Part shown: positions 1-10,588 of the stretch, one piece after another
How positions within the stretch are numbered: position 1 is the first letter of the stretch
Layout: every line of letters begins with the position of its first letter
Assembly: GCA_019614645.1 (NCBI GenBank)
Contig: JABWDB010000004.1
Coordinates: 10,230,001 to 10,294,000, forward strand
Length of the DNA stretch: 64,000 bases
Direction: 5' to 3'
Source: Stratiolaelaps scimitus
Lineage: Eukaryota; Arthropoda; Arachnida; Mesostigmata; Laelapidae
Notes under the pieces: model-generated
What the model saw: the letters and a program-made list of their open reading frames with translations, nothing else
The model's database searches: none
Told to the model about the DNA's origin: nothing
Made by a program: the position numbers and the translations under genes

Positions 1-2230
1 GTATTGTACTACCGAAACAAGAGGCACTATCTGCCGGATGGCTCAACATTCGAATGTGGTTGGGGTGGCTGTAGCGACCTTGTTTGATGACGGCGAATGA
101 CGATCCGCCAGCCAGGTGGCAAGCCCACTCTGTAGTGTTTGTCCCGAGATCTGAAGCGGCACGAACTTTGCGCCATCGATGGATGAACATCCATGGGCAG
201 TGGAACTGGTACAGACAGAATCGACAGCTCGATTGCGACATATAAATATAGTATTATAACGTGACCATTGAATGAAGGTGCTCTTCAACTCTGTTGTGTG
301 TGGAATTGTATGCCTGTATTGATGATATGTATGGCCCGCCCTAAGTATGATAAGAATAATAATAGCTACCTTGAATGCTATGATGTTTATTGGTATTGTA
401 ATCAATTTTCGTGTTGTTAACACCGTTCGTTCGGTAAGTAAAACATGTATAATGATAACATAAATCAATTTAGTAATATAAATCATCTTTTAATCACCGT
501 AACATAAGCATTAGCTCATTTACAAATGATTCGGCTTTTGTCAGTTTACAACTGGACCATTGGCCACATGCAGCGTGGTAATACGTACGCTCCACGAGTT
601 CACGAACTGGCCACGAGTTATCCAGTTACTGATAAGCGTACATCAAATCAATCGTCTTTCACCACCAGCAATGTAATCGATAGCTAATCGACGCAGATTG
701 ATAGAGAAGTCAAAGTATCACCCAAGTAATCGGACTAGCTAATCGATGAAAGTGACAATTCTGGAAACGTACCATTATATAAATAATTGCCACCCACGTA
801 CCTTACATGTTAGTACTGCCAGTGAAATCCGATCAAGAGTTCGTCTTGTACAGCGTAATCAGGTGCACGTAACACGTTTAGTCACTCTTAAAAAAAAGGT
901 ATAACTGAACCCTGTTGGCCGCTCTTCGATTTGCTAAACATGCGGAACAGGTAACAAGAAAATAATCTAAGTAATAACTATACAACTTTTTACTTTATAT
1001 ACATATATATAGAGCCATTTTTTGCTCGTAACCTAAGACTAGATGATATAACTCGAACATGGAAACCGTATTTCTCCTCCAATTGGATAGGTTAAACACT
1101 TACACAATAGGGTCAACATGACCCTCGACGGCAAATGAAAATACAAATAACGAGAATGGGGCTGTACCCGCACTTCGTCGAGACAGATATTGTGGTTGTC
1201 GCACGTAAGATATATTATGATAGCCGAGTACAATCTTCCCTTCAGCAGTCATGTTCTGACAAAATATTCCCGGGATGGTAATGGTTAGCTAACGTCGATA
1301 GGCGAGTTCAAATGTCGGATACCTGATGCTCCTGTATTTGCTGTGACGTAACCACGAATCAAGCGAGAAAGGCACAACTCAGCAGAGGACACGCTGAACG
1401 GTGTACGCCGTTTGGATTCGTTCAGGAAGCCTGTTTCCCATAGTACAAATGGCGGAATCGCATCCGGCGTTAGAACGCGTCACATTGTATAAATGCCCAC
1501 TCTATGCACAATCGGGTGATCGAATGCTCACCCGACGCTATGGCGTTCGAACAAAGGACATAGGCAGGGCATATAAAGTATTGGGAAGAAACGTAACCGT
1601 GTGGAATGGTTCGAACTCTCCAGAGAGTGTTCAAAAGGGGATACAAGCAACTCCCCATAGCGTTAAGCCATTTGAAAGAGGCTTCGAAAATGATAAGAGA
1701 ACAGATATATTTTATTATGTTCATTATAAATGGATACGGCCGGTACGCGAGGCTTCGATACGCGTGTATATATAACTTCGCTACATGCAGGCGTTAGTAA
1801 CAGAAAATCGATGTCAAAGTAAACTGCTCCCGTCTGTTCATACACATTCTGTAATATATCAATACCAAAAACGGTGTCTGAGATGATGTAGATGCAGATG
1901 CTCGTCGTTAAAATGCGTTTTCCACTATTCGGAGCATCGGCTTGCGTTTACGTTCAACGTGAACTGAGAGCTCGCCACCGGCGAGCTCATGCTGGATCCA
2001 TTCTTTCGTCGAGTCGAACGCCCGATGAGAAGAAAGTTCGCTCCAACAAAGGCAGCAACAACGTCCGCTGCATTATCGGCGTCACTTTTCCGTTGGCCCG
2101 TCCACGTCGTCTATAACACCATTAACAATAAGCGTCCTCAAACGTCAATGTCTTCTGGCCTGAACAGAGACCTCACTCGTTTCTCTCCCGCGCACCGGGA
2201 TAGATTGCCCCCTGATTAAGCTGTTGGTGT
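1..2230. other. No gene recognised
   Basis: All six frames are broken by frequent stops and the remaining frames lack recognisable motifs. The stretch is moderately AT-rich, with scattered TATAAA-like words (for example near 240, 775 and 1572) that have no matching initiator. I see no repeat, RNA gene or splice-bounded open segment worth calling. It reads as intergenic or intronic sequence. Confidence 0.6.
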
Positions 2231-2797
2231 CATTGCCACCGGCGTCAGTGATGCCGCTGGTGCTGACGCCTCGCTGCCGCTTCGCTCCTGTTATTTTTGT
2301 CTGCTCTTAGCTATTCCTGTTGCACTTGTTCGTGGTAGACAAAAGAAAGAAGCTCTTCTTCGTCCTGTGACAAAAGCTCATCTTCGAGATATTACAAGCT
2401 AGCTGAAACCATCGCCGCGCGATTGGATGCATTCAGAATTACACAGGCAACATTCGTAGGCTACTTGAACACAGAGCAGCTGGGACGTCTGCGCTGCCAC
2501 TCTCCCTCGAGAGGTGACGCTGTAGACAGGATCACGGGTGTAGAAACGACTCGAGCGTCTGGTGGTGCCGGGTACTGGCTGCCGTCCCAGCCTGGTGTTT
2601 CGACCTGTTGTTGCTGCTGTTACGGCTGCTGCGGCTTATCTTCGCCTTCACTTGTCTCCGTACGCCTTTATACTTTCCTTCGGTCTCTCTGCCTAGCTGC
2701 CCGCCCTGGCTCCTCTCGGTCGCCTCGTCGTAGACAACCTGTTGTACGGTCACCGCTTCTACTGCTGCGGTATCCCGTCCGTAGACGTTTGTTGCGG

Positions 2798-2816
2798 CTG
2801 CTGCTGCTGCTGCTGT
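2798..2816. repeat. (CTG)n microsatellite
   Basis: A run of CTG triplets, slightly imperfect at its 3' end (CTGTTG). It lies inside overlapping frames on the plus strand and creates poly-Leu or poly-Cys depending on frame, which is why those frames were not called as genes. Confidence 0.9.
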
Positions 2817-3155
2817 TGTCGGTTGAAGCGTCGCAGCTCTATGATCTATTCCAGTACCACAACGGCTTTCTCCGGTCGTGCCGTCTTTCTTATGCCTTGC
2901 GAACTTGGGTCCATAGTTCGTTGCTTGCTAGTTATGGGTTCGTGTGTCTTTATATATGTATGTAACCTATGTGTATATGTGTGTCTGTCTGTCTCCGTCG
3001 CCCTGTCAGTGTGGCAACGTTTTTTGCGCGCACGACGCTCAGATAAGGAAGATCTAACTAGCTAACTACGTGTAGCAGTACTACTGATGTTACAGTACCG
3101 TCACGGCTCGACTACTACAACCGCTATGAGTAGAGCTAGGTGTTCCTGTGTAACT

Positions 3156-3177
3156 GCTGCAGCAGCAGCAGCAGCAT
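3156..3177. repeat. (CAG)n microsatellite
   Basis: A CTGCTG start followed by a clean CAG run. It is one of about a dozen CAG/CTG tracts in the window, concentrated in the GC-richer islands. Confidence 0.9.
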
Positions 3178-3953
3178 CACTGAGTCCTGTTGTTCTTTCA
3201 GTGCGGTATAATGCGAAAGCATCGCTCTTATTGTTGCTGCTACGCGATCGTTATTATATGTAGTGTCATACGTATTCTTGTCGTCGTTGTCGTTGCTTCT
3301 GCTGTCTCATACAGTGTTTGTTGTCGGGTGGTGCCGTCGCCAGAGGTTCACCAGGTGGTTCGGGATCAAGCTTCTGCCGTGCCGAGGAGGCTGCTTTAGC
3401 CCGACATACACAAAGCGAGCTCTCTGCGTATGTAACTAGATTGGCTTAGTGACTGACATAGATGGTCTTTGGCTCACCGCTCGCTCAGAAGCTTTTTGGC
3501 CCCGCTCGCCTTCAACTGTTACCACTGCCGGTCGAGCTTCTCCTATGAAAAACGGCGGCCAGAGACGCGCTAGTGTTCCCTCAAGCACCGCAACACCGGC
3601 CAGCACCGGCGGCCCAACAGCAGTAGCAGTGACAGCAGTGCTAAAGCGGACGGACTGTAGGCACAGTTAGACAGTAGGCGACTGGTGTGCGCATTAATTA
3701 TGCCAGCCTTTGGCTCAGAGCTGCTCCGGTGCGGTGACGACGACAACGACTATGACGACGCTCCAACTCGTTGTCGAGTCGCTGTCCTGCATCGTGCTAC
3801 ACAGTGTTACGCCTCTATGGAGCGTTTCAAAGCACACACAACACTCGTAGAACAGCACACACACACACAGATACACGCATACACTATCAGCAAAATAGAA
3901 TAAAAGAGCGAAGAAAGGAAAAAAAATAATGAAGATTAGCATCATCACATCAG

Positions 3954-3992
3954 CCTCAGCAGCAGCAGCAGCAGCATCATCGCCGTCATCAT
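3954..3992. repeat. (CAG)n/(CAT)n compound microsatellite
   Basis: CAG triplets pass into CATCAT and CGTCAT triplets. The tract encodes Ala/Asp/Met-rich runs on the minus strand in an open frame of about 140 codons (3715-4137) that is otherwise unremarkable. Confidence 0.85.
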
Positions 3993-4207
3993 GAACATTA
4001 TCATCAGCATCCCTTTTGTCAAAGGTCATCATATATACCTCATTGCCTAGATAGAGAAGTTGGTCATAGACAGCTGAGGCACAAGTCAGGGGACGGGACA
4101 ACTGGTTCGCTCGAGTCGCCAGCTCGTTACGCAGCACGGCAACATCTCTTCAGCAAGAAGGCAAGCAAGAAGACACGATGAGGAGGCGTATTACGACTAT
4201 ACTTGTT

Positions 4208-4219
4208 TATATATACGTA

Positions 4220-4263
<44 letters not shown>
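4208..4263. repeat. Long (TA)n microsatellite
   Basis: An imperfect TA tract interrupted by CG and G, becoming a pure (TA)19 run from about 4226. It is the longest TA tract in the window. Such self-complementary tracts can extrude cruciforms and are often length-polymorphic. Confidence 0.95.
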
Positions 4264-4265
<2 letters not shown>

Positions 4266-6475
4266 AACTGTCCGCTCGACACAGAGAGTAACTATTTATA
4301 TGTATGTCTGTCAGGCCGTCTATTCAACTTTCAAGCAGGTTTCAGTCACTTCACTCTTTCAGTCTCATCCATATCCCAACAAAACAACAGAGCGTACAGG
4401 CCCAACGTAATCCACCTCATATGTCGGCGTTTAGTCTTGCGTCTGTTTGGTGACGTTGTCAGCTGTGGCCAACGAAGTGTCGGCCGGCAGGTCGCTTGCT
4501 CGCTCTTTCCTAGTGCTTCTGTATAGTCGTCGCAGTTTTGGCCAATTTATGGACGCGATAGTAACCAAGACTGTTGCTTGGAGCTGGGTGCCAGTCCCGT
4601 CATGGTCGCTATGGCTATGCGCGATTTGGTGCCGGACGCTACTAGATTCATTCTGGCCGTCAAGCGGCCCCCTATAGAAATGCTCATATAAGTAGTCCTA
4701 GTGACAACGTCAGAGACGACACCGGGTCGCCATTCGGCCGCTGATCCTTTCGAGTGTGTACCACAACCGCAGCAGCTCAACGATAACCGAACCGGAGGCA
4801 CCCCGGGCTTAAGGGCGCGGAGAGGGAAGGGGGGGCTGAGCTGCTTTGTGGTCAGTGCTAAAGCGTCTGCAGAAAGACGAACGCGTTGTGACTGATTCAA
4901 TGAATGTAGTGTGCGTAGTAGTGACTGAATAGCCGGCAGGCTGGCTGAACGAATGACCTGCCAGGCCCAGCACCTCCCCCGCGACAGTTACAACGGCTAG
5001 AACTAGCGGCTAAATAAATGGCAGCGGCTGCGGCGGAGGCATCGCTGCTTTGCTCCAGCGTTCTGTCGTTACGGGGAACAATCAGCAGACCAGTCGGTGG
5101 TCAGTGCGTTAAATATATTACTTATTACTGGTCTGTTTGTATTCTCTACGTAAGGTTGTGTAGCGTGATTCGACTGTAAGAATACCCTGTGTGAAAAAAA
5201 GAAAGCACGGAGAAACACCAACAAGACTGCTTTCCTAATCTCCGTGTATATAGAGATTCAATGTCGTAATTATGAATTCCCTCATGCGATAATAATAATA
5301 TCTACTTGTTGATGGGTTTTGCAAAATTCGTTAATGGAAGTAGTATTCGTTAACATTCGTTAATAACACTGTGAAATCATCTTTAGATCATGAAGCCCAT
5401 ATCTTAGGGATCCAAATAAGGTTATAGCGTGCTAATCCCTGCAGTAGTTACGCAAGAAACTGCCACAAAAACAACCGTATACGTATACATATACATGCAT
5501 AATGCATGTGCTTAACGTGCGAGAACTCTTGGGTCGACGAGCAGCAATATCCGATACTGCAGTCCGCTTCGCGCAGGAAACAACAGCAACCACAATTAAC
5601 CCAAGTCTGATTGGCGACAGCTTCCTCCAGCTGATTTCCGTTCCGTAAACTCAGCTCTGTTTTGCGCTACCCCAGCGGTGTATACGACACGGCATGTGGA
5701 TGATATAACAATTGGCTTGATTAAAGTTACCATTATATTAATCCAAGTGATACTACTGTTCCTTGTAGAAAATTCTGTAATCCTTTTGCGCTAAGCCTTT
5801 AGAACCTGTGGCATATTAAACTTCACTACACTCCTAACGCTATAACTTGCTCAAATGCCTTTGTTAGCCTGGAGCATGTTCACGTTTATATGCGTGTGCC
5901 TGTTGTGCAGACACTGCGGATGCCAAGCGGGGAACATCCGCGGATTGATTCAATGGTTTATGTTGACTGGACACTGCTGTGTGCCTTCCATGAACGATGC
6001 TGTGGGACGAAGCTGACGAACTTTAAAGATGGATTTTTGATTATTTTAATGTTGCCTCATATGTACACACATGTCTCCGTTGTCGTCTGGACTTGGCGTT
6101 AACTCAAACTTAGCGGGTGGCAACGACTGTCGACTGCTGGTAGTGAATTTCCGAACGTCGTATGAGTTCAATCAATCTGTATCGATAGATTCAAACGTTG
6201 CAGTGTATCCTGTCGGTCGCTTAGTTGAAATTGAACGTACGTATTTACAGACCAAAATAGGTGTGTAAACGCACAACGAAATAAATATAACAAAAACAAC
6301 CGCGTGCGCTCTCTTTCCCTCTCCCTCTCATTGTCGTTATTTACTTAACTTCAACGCGTGCGATACAGAGCTGCTCGCCCAATCTGCCCTGAATTTACGT
6401 GCGTACAATGAATGTCGGCGACGTCATGGCTAATGCGCCGACCGTACAACGTGAAGCCTTTCCCGGGTGTGTGTT

Positions 6476-6498
6476 TATATATATATATATATATATAT
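6476..6498. repeat. (TA)n microsatellite
   Basis: An uninterrupted TA run of about 11 units, preceded by a short TG run. Confidence 0.95.
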
Positions 6499-6876
6499 TT
6501 GCTGTCCTTTTATACACGTAGCACTATCCGTGTGAAATGTGTCTTGATACATTAATTCGCTCATTCAATTATTATTCGAACCTCTCCGTCTGCCGGTCTA
6601 GCTGCCATCCGCATATTCAAACATCAGCCCACACACAGACATTCGGCTATTTGTGCTCAAGGGTTCACTACCACAATTCATTTGCTGCGCGCGCGGCAGG
6701 GGTTCAGCGAGTTCTTGCCGGGTTGCCGTACTGTGTCGCGCTGGCTATTGCACCACAAAAGCGCTGCAATGCTACCATTTCAGCGGTGCACTGCTGCCAC
6801 CATGACGACTACTACAACCAGTACTAGCAGCGGCGCGCCGGAGTGCGATATATCGAGTAATAGCAAATGACAGAAA

Positions 6877-6896
6877 CAGCAGCAGCAGCAGCCGCA
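6877..6896. repeat. (CAG)n microsatellite
   Basis: A short CAG run ending in CCGCAG, near the end of overlapping low-complexity frames that were not called as genes. Confidence 0.9.
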
Positions 6897-7190
6897 GATA
6901 CGAGGAGATTTGAAATGCAAATAGCATACGGCGACGATGCAATATCACCGTCATCGCGGCAGCCGTCACGTCATCTTCGGCTGCATCATCTTCCCTCGTT
7001 CCCAGGAGCGATAAAAATAATTTTATAACAATTGCATAGCCAGTCAGCAGCTCACTGCAGCGGGCTAAGGCTCGCTAGCCAATATTCTTACGCAGCCGCG
7101 GGGTGTAATTCGGCGGAACCGACAGTACACCGAATCTGTAGCTCTGTTCTCGGTTGAATGGTGATAGACTTATCGTACGCGACATGATGC

Positions 7191-7193
<3 letters not shown>

Positions 7194-7221
<28 letters not shown>
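7194..7221. repeat. (TA)n microsatellite
   Basis: A pure TA run of 14 units. It is translated as alternating Tyr-Ile in the minus-strand frame that crosses it, a sign that the frame is spurious. Confidence 0.95.
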
Positions 7222-7224
<3 letters not shown>

Positions 7225-8030
7225 ATTAGAACAAGAGGATCAGCCAGACTGGAACCGCAACGAGTGATAAAATCCAGCCGTCTGCAGTCCCAGTGAGAAC
7301 GAATCGAGTGGGTTTCGTTGGTTTCGATCCGAGCGTGCCCTAGGTCATTCCCGCGCACTTCTGCGCCAGGCGCAGACGCACAAATCACGCGGTTGTGGGG
7401 GCCAACATTTGGTCAACTCGGCGATTGTAATTGTCGTTATTCATTTAATTGTCTTCACTGTTGTTAGCTCACGACGACATTTTGTAATTAGCGGTAACTT
7501 GCCATGTAAATTAAAATACATTGTAGATTAGATTGCGGATACAACGAAGTGTAAAGATAAACTGACAAAAGAGAAAAATGGCCCACCTTTCTAAAGGACG
7601 TAACACATTTATCAGCGCAGCGCTGAGCAATATTTGAGATAGACTCGCATCATGGGTACCCGTAAGAGTATATAAATACAGGGTCAGCATACAGGGTCTG
7701 CCTTGAACGGATGCTCATATCGTTTGTTGACACTTAAATGGAACATCAACGATTTCGGAAGGAATTCATTTTAAGTGCAAATGACTGTTTTTCGCGCATT
7801 AAGAGCCAAGCACGATTGTTTTGCTTGTTAGAGTTTCTGCATATCAAGGCATACATTTGTACTGTTTTGAAATCGTTACACCGCGCCCGTGTCATGAGTA
7901 CTGCTCGGGGGAAGAACCGAAATTCATAGTTTGAGAATGTTAACGCTACAACAAGTACAGATAGCATGAATTATGAATTTTAACTGTAGCTCTTGACTAC
8001 GACGCGTATGACCCAATGAAAATAATATCT

Positions 8031-8171
8031 TTAAAATATCTCGTCCTGCCTAAAGCTCCGGGCCCTTTCAATATGGGGGCCGGTTTGCCAGTCATAGTCG
8101 TACATGTTAAAGGGGTCGTTGAGGGATGAAGCCCATGCCGCTTCGGCTATCCGTGCGAGTATCGGTGCAAA
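8031..8171 (-). CDS. Candidate last exon of a minus-strand gene (exon 6), ending in TAA
   Basis: Read on the minus strand this is 47 codons including the stop. The peptide is balanced and not low-complexity: an amphipathic Ala/Ile-rich start, then an acidic aromatic patch (DPFNMYDYDWQ) and a basic end (ERARSFRQDEIF). Starting after the AG at 8172-8173 it is in phase 0, matching the phase-0 end of the exon at 8264-8483 across a 92-nt GT-AG intron. The acceptor has a poor pyrimidine tract, which is the weakest point. The segment contains no GT before the stop, so it could only be a terminal exon. No family is recognised. Confidence 0.35.
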   Translation of the reverse strand, partial: FAPILARIAEAAWASSLNDPFNMYDYDWQTGPHIERARSFRQDEIF

Positions 8172-8263
8172 CTCCGCTTAGTCATACGCCGAATCCTCTG
8201 TTACTTCTCGGCGCCGCCGAGCTTCATCTTGTCACGGACGTTATTCTAGCAGGGTGCACTCAC

Positions 8264-8483
8264 ACGGCCACCAGGGTGCCACCCTTGCATGGTCGCCCCC
8301 GGCTTGTTCAAGATTCCAAACCGTCGCTTCTTCTGCTCGGTCGGGTTGTTCTCCAGCAGCAGATTTTCTTCATCTCTGCCCTCAGCGTCCATCGAGTCGT
8401 CCTCCGCGTCGTTATCACGGCCACGCAGCCCACACCTATCTCGTCGTCTCCGAGCGCCAGCGGTGAGCGTCGGAAAGTGGACT
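8264..8483 (-). CDS. Candidate internal exon (exon 5) with acidic and basic segments
   Basis: The exon is bounded by an acceptor ending in CAATTTCAG and a consensus donor, CGT followed by GTGAGT at 8263-8258. The second half has strong coding character: about three quarters of its third positions are G or C by hand count, and many codons follow a purine-N-pyrimidine pattern. It encodes an acidic segment (DNDAEDDSMDAEGRDEE) followed by a basic one (EQKKRRFGILNKPG) and ends GWHPGGR. It enters in phase 2 and leaves in phase 0, agreeing with the neighbouring candidates. An ATG inside it (ATGGACGCT) is an alternative start. The opposite strand is open for 218 codons, but that reading is Ser/Arg-rich and looks like its shadow. 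Function unknown. Confidence 0.42.
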
Positions 8484-8515
8484 CTGAAATTGAGCAATGC
8501 TTTCCTCTCTGGCAG

Positions 8516-8534
8516 AAGCAGCAGCAGCAGCAGC
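8516..8534. repeat. (CAG)n microsatellite inside a predicted intron
   Basis: The CAG run (CTG on the minus strand) falls within the 135-nt intron predicted between the exons at 8619-8702 and 8264-8483. Splicing it out removes a poly-Leu run from the protein, which fits the intron call. Confidence 0.9.
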
Positions 8535-8618
8535 GACGGGGACAACCGCAGCTGCGCTGATGCTAGTGCGCCAAGGAGGGCACGGCCCCACGACAAACAC
8601 CGAGAAAAACCGAGACAC

Positions 8619-8702
8619 CCAGATAGCGGGAGAGATGGAGGGGTTTCTTCTGGATATCCTCTTTTTCGTCGTAGTCCTCTGGCAAATGTGTGGTTGCTGT
8701 CA
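8619..8702 (-). CDS. Candidate internal exon (exon 4) behind a very strong acceptor
   Basis: The acceptor is the best 3' splice site seen in this region: some 35 mostly pyrimidine bases ending TTTTCCCAG at 8711-8703. The 84-nt exon ends at a weaker donor (CTGG then GTGTCT). In the phase-consistent frame it reads DSNHTFARGLRRKRGYPEE and then a Pro/Ser/Leu-rich end. It has one N-glycosylation sequon (NHT) and a basic RRK cluster that could be a cleavage site if the protein is secreted. A second frame is also open: an ATG at 8784 gives a 73-residue product with a hydrophobic segment and PEDYDEKED. So the reading frame is not settled, but the acceptor is. Confidence 0.38.
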
Positions 8703-8820
8703 CTGGGAAAAGGTGGAGAGAACACAAGAAGGCAAAAGAGAGCGAGTACTCGGGAAGTTTGTCCCCTGGGGACATTTTTGCCATCCAGCAGAAACGGGAG
8801 CAACGCGCTAAGGCCGACTA

Positions 8821-8836
8821 CTGCTGCTGCTGCTGC
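8821..8836. repeat. (CTG)n microsatellite inside a predicted intron
   Basis: A short CTG run lying in the 203-nt intron predicted between the candidate exons at 8906-9148 and 8619-8702. Confidence 0.9.
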
Positions 8837-8905
8837 GCGGACCCGACAGAAGCGTGGCGATGAGGACGCCGCGAGCACGGAGGAGCCGCGACATAGTACA
8901 CATAC

Positions 8906-9148
8906 GCAGCTGCACCCATACACACCGGCACGCACAGCCCACTAGGGGGAACAAACCCATCGCGCAAACAGACATCGCCGCTGCAGAACGATTCAACGGG
9001 AGAGAGATCTGCCTTTGTCGCTGTCCCACTCCGGCCAGCTTTTGCCGAGGCAAGCAAGCTGGTCAGCCAAGACAAGATGGCGTATTTGGGGTGGCGGGGG
9101 GCCACTGGCTGGGCCCTCCGTGCAACGATGGCTGAAGGCCACGAACAA
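8906..9148 (-). CDS. Candidate internal exon (exon 3), Cys-containing
   Basis: A strong acceptor (TTTTCTAGTTTTCCAG) precedes it. A GTATGT donor at 8905-8900 ends it in phase 2, as the next exon requires. In that frame the exon is open for about 80 codons and contains CLRDGFVPPSGLCVPVC. This resembles the end of trypsin-inhibitor-like (TIL) domains, where C-x-G-[FY]-V-x(3,4)-G-x-C-V-P-x-C spacing is common, but the usual ten-cysteine set is not present. A second frame is also open for about 50 codons (ending DKGRSLSR). The donor was chosen among several GTs, so the right edge is uncertain. It does not join exon 2 in phase without another exon or another acceptor. Confidence 0.3.
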
Positions 9149-9327
9149 CTGGAAAACTAGAAAACGTTGGAACGGGAGAAATTCGGAGCGAAGCGGAGCC
9201 CAGTGCCCCCAGCGGTGGCACTGGAAAGCGAGGCCCACTCACTTGAGATAGGCAGATCACACACCCACGATGAAAACAGACAGCAGGGCGGGTTCCGAAG
9301 CCGCAACGAACGTAAAGCGATTCTCAC

Positions 9328-9426
9328 CATCAAAAAATACGCAGACAGTATTTATGCGCATACGTGGCATAATGGTATCGCAGAGAATAAGCCAATATGC
9401 CGACGGTCCCCGGTCGATGCTTGCTG
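9328..9426 (-). CDS. Candidate exon 2 of the minus-strand gene
   Basis: It follows a T/C tract ending CTATATAG (TTTTTTTTCCCCTCCATC upstream) and ends at GATG followed by GTGAGA, a good donor. The 99-nt segment enters and leaves in phase 1, matching the phase-1 end of the signal-peptide exon at 9472-9532. The separating intron is only 45 nt (or 48 if the next CAG is used), so retention would keep the frame open. The encoded segment has two Cys and reads AASIDRGPSAYWLILCD and onward to VFFDG. No family is recognised. Confidence 0.33.
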
Positions 9427-9471
9427 CTATATAGATGGAGGGGAAAAAAAACACCTCGAGGAAGATCTTAC

Positions 9472-9532
9472 CTAAAGTGATGAATGAAGCGATAAAAACG
9501 CGACTGAATAACGAAAATGCTAAGAAGAACAT
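9472..9532 (-). CDS. Candidate first coding exon with signal peptide
   Basis: The exon starts with ATG at 9532 and encodes MFFLAFSLFSRVFIASFITL, a hydrophobic stretch like a signal peptide or signal anchor. It ends TTTAG followed by the donor GTAAGA in phase 1. This AG|GTAAGA preceded by TCATTCATCACTTT also looks like a recursive splice site, a competing reading. The next candidate exon is in phase. If right, the product enters the secretory pathway, which fits the Cys motif and sequon in the later exons. Upstream promoter elements were not identified. Confidence 0.38.
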
Positions 9533-9778
9533 GCCGAGTTAGGAACCCTAGTCCACGATATAAAATGGGTTGTGTTCAATAATGTACAGGCAAAAACAGC
9601 GATAACGTAAACACACTGAGATGCCCAGAAACACGTGGGGAGCAGTAGTAATCTTTGTTCAGGTGGCATTATGATCGACTGTTGATTATGCATGGTCAAT
9701 AGAATACTCATAGGTCCATACCTATTCGTACCATTGAACTCATACAATACTCAACGAATAACAACATTTCTTTGTTGA

Positions 9779-9799
9779 TTCGCTTTTTCCAGGTAACAC
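9779..9799 (+). other. Adjacent 3' and 5' splice-site motif
   Basis: TTCGCTTTTTCCAG is followed at once by GTAACA, with AG at 9791-9792 and GT at 9793-9794. Such juxtaposition is the hallmark of recursive splice sites in long arthropod introns. It could also be a plain donor closing a short exon, because about 30 codons upstream are open and end in RFFQ. Confidence 0.25.
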
Positions 9800-9996
9800 T
9801 GTCCACATCTAAGTAATGGAGAATACACTCGTCTTAGGTGAACTGGTGCACTTCTGAGTAACGGCGGCAGGAAAAGATTAACTATATTGCTCGAGTGGAC
9901 CTCCACGCCAGCTTCGATTGGGCCAACACAACTTATATGGTACAATCGCACGTATTTCGAGCTGATTACTATTATTAATATGTATATTATGTATAT

Positions 9997-10017
9997 TATA
10001 TATATATATATATATAT
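9997..10017. repeat. (TA)n microsatellite
   Basis: A pure TA run of about ten units within a wider AT-only stretch (ATTATTAATATGTATATTATG upstream). Confidence 0.95.
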
Positions 10018-10559
10018 GTTTGCTACCCTGCAGTCCAGACTCTATTGCATAGTACCAGTCGTAAACCTGTCTAAGAGTATCCCCATGAGACAAAGGAGTG
10101 CCAGACAATCGATGGCGCCGATCAACTGTCGGAACGGCGTCGACTGAGAAGACAACCCCGCAAGCGGCGACCCTGGCGAAGCCGAGCCAAGCCACATACA
10201 TACAGCGTACGAACATGAGTCGACCGGTAGCAGATGTGGCTTAGTGAACCCGGAGAGTAAGTCCTCTTCTGGTCGCTATTTTAGTTCTACCGTCTCGTTC
10301 CGGTGTCCCAAGCCCCCGCCCTCCCGCCCGCAGGCCAGTCGATGAGTAGTTCGGCGTATGAGCGGTTACGTTCATTGACCAGATGGTGTAGTTCAGCGGG
10401 TTGAGATTTATGCCTACTGTTGACACTAAGCTGGTGGGGGAGCCCGAGAAAATGACAACGATTCGGCGGAACTCCGCCTGTTTCGGGCAGGACCTTCCCT
10501 ACACCGGTCAACTAATGTGACACCGCCGTTGTGGTCCGGTACATTGATGTTGATGCTCT

Positions 10560-10588
10560 ATCTCTCTCTCTTCCCCTATCTCTCTCTC
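10560..10588. repeat. (CT)n-rich low-complexity tract
   Basis: Two CT runs separated by TTCCCCTA. No AG acceptor follows at a useful distance. Confidence 0.85.

Larger units (their letters stand above)
2230..5060. other. GC-richer, triplet-repeat-rich island without a convincing gene
   Basis: Stops are sparser here and several frames of 60-180 codons are open on both strands. Their translations are dominated by Cys, Leu or Ala runs made by CTG/CAG repeats, so they look like by-products of composition. No frame has a start, splice boundaries and balanced composition together. A promoter-proximal CpG-rich region or the untranslated exon of a neighbouring gene is possible but not shown. Confidence 0.5.
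5060..8030. other. AT-richer stretch without a gene
   Basis: Apart from two TA tracts and one CAG tract, nothing coding or structural is visible. The open frames are short and lack splice-bounded coding character. A TATAAATA word at 7671-7678 has no initiator at the right distance. The right edge would be the 3' flank of the minus-strand gene candidate ending at 8031. No AATAAA was noticed on the minus strand within the first few hundred bases after that stop. Confidence 0.55.

Noticed and set aside
8289..8945. 218-codon plus-strand ORF with ATG
   Set aside because: Ser/Arg/Ala-rich, contains a translated CAG repeat, and is antisense to exon candidates with better splice and codon evidence.
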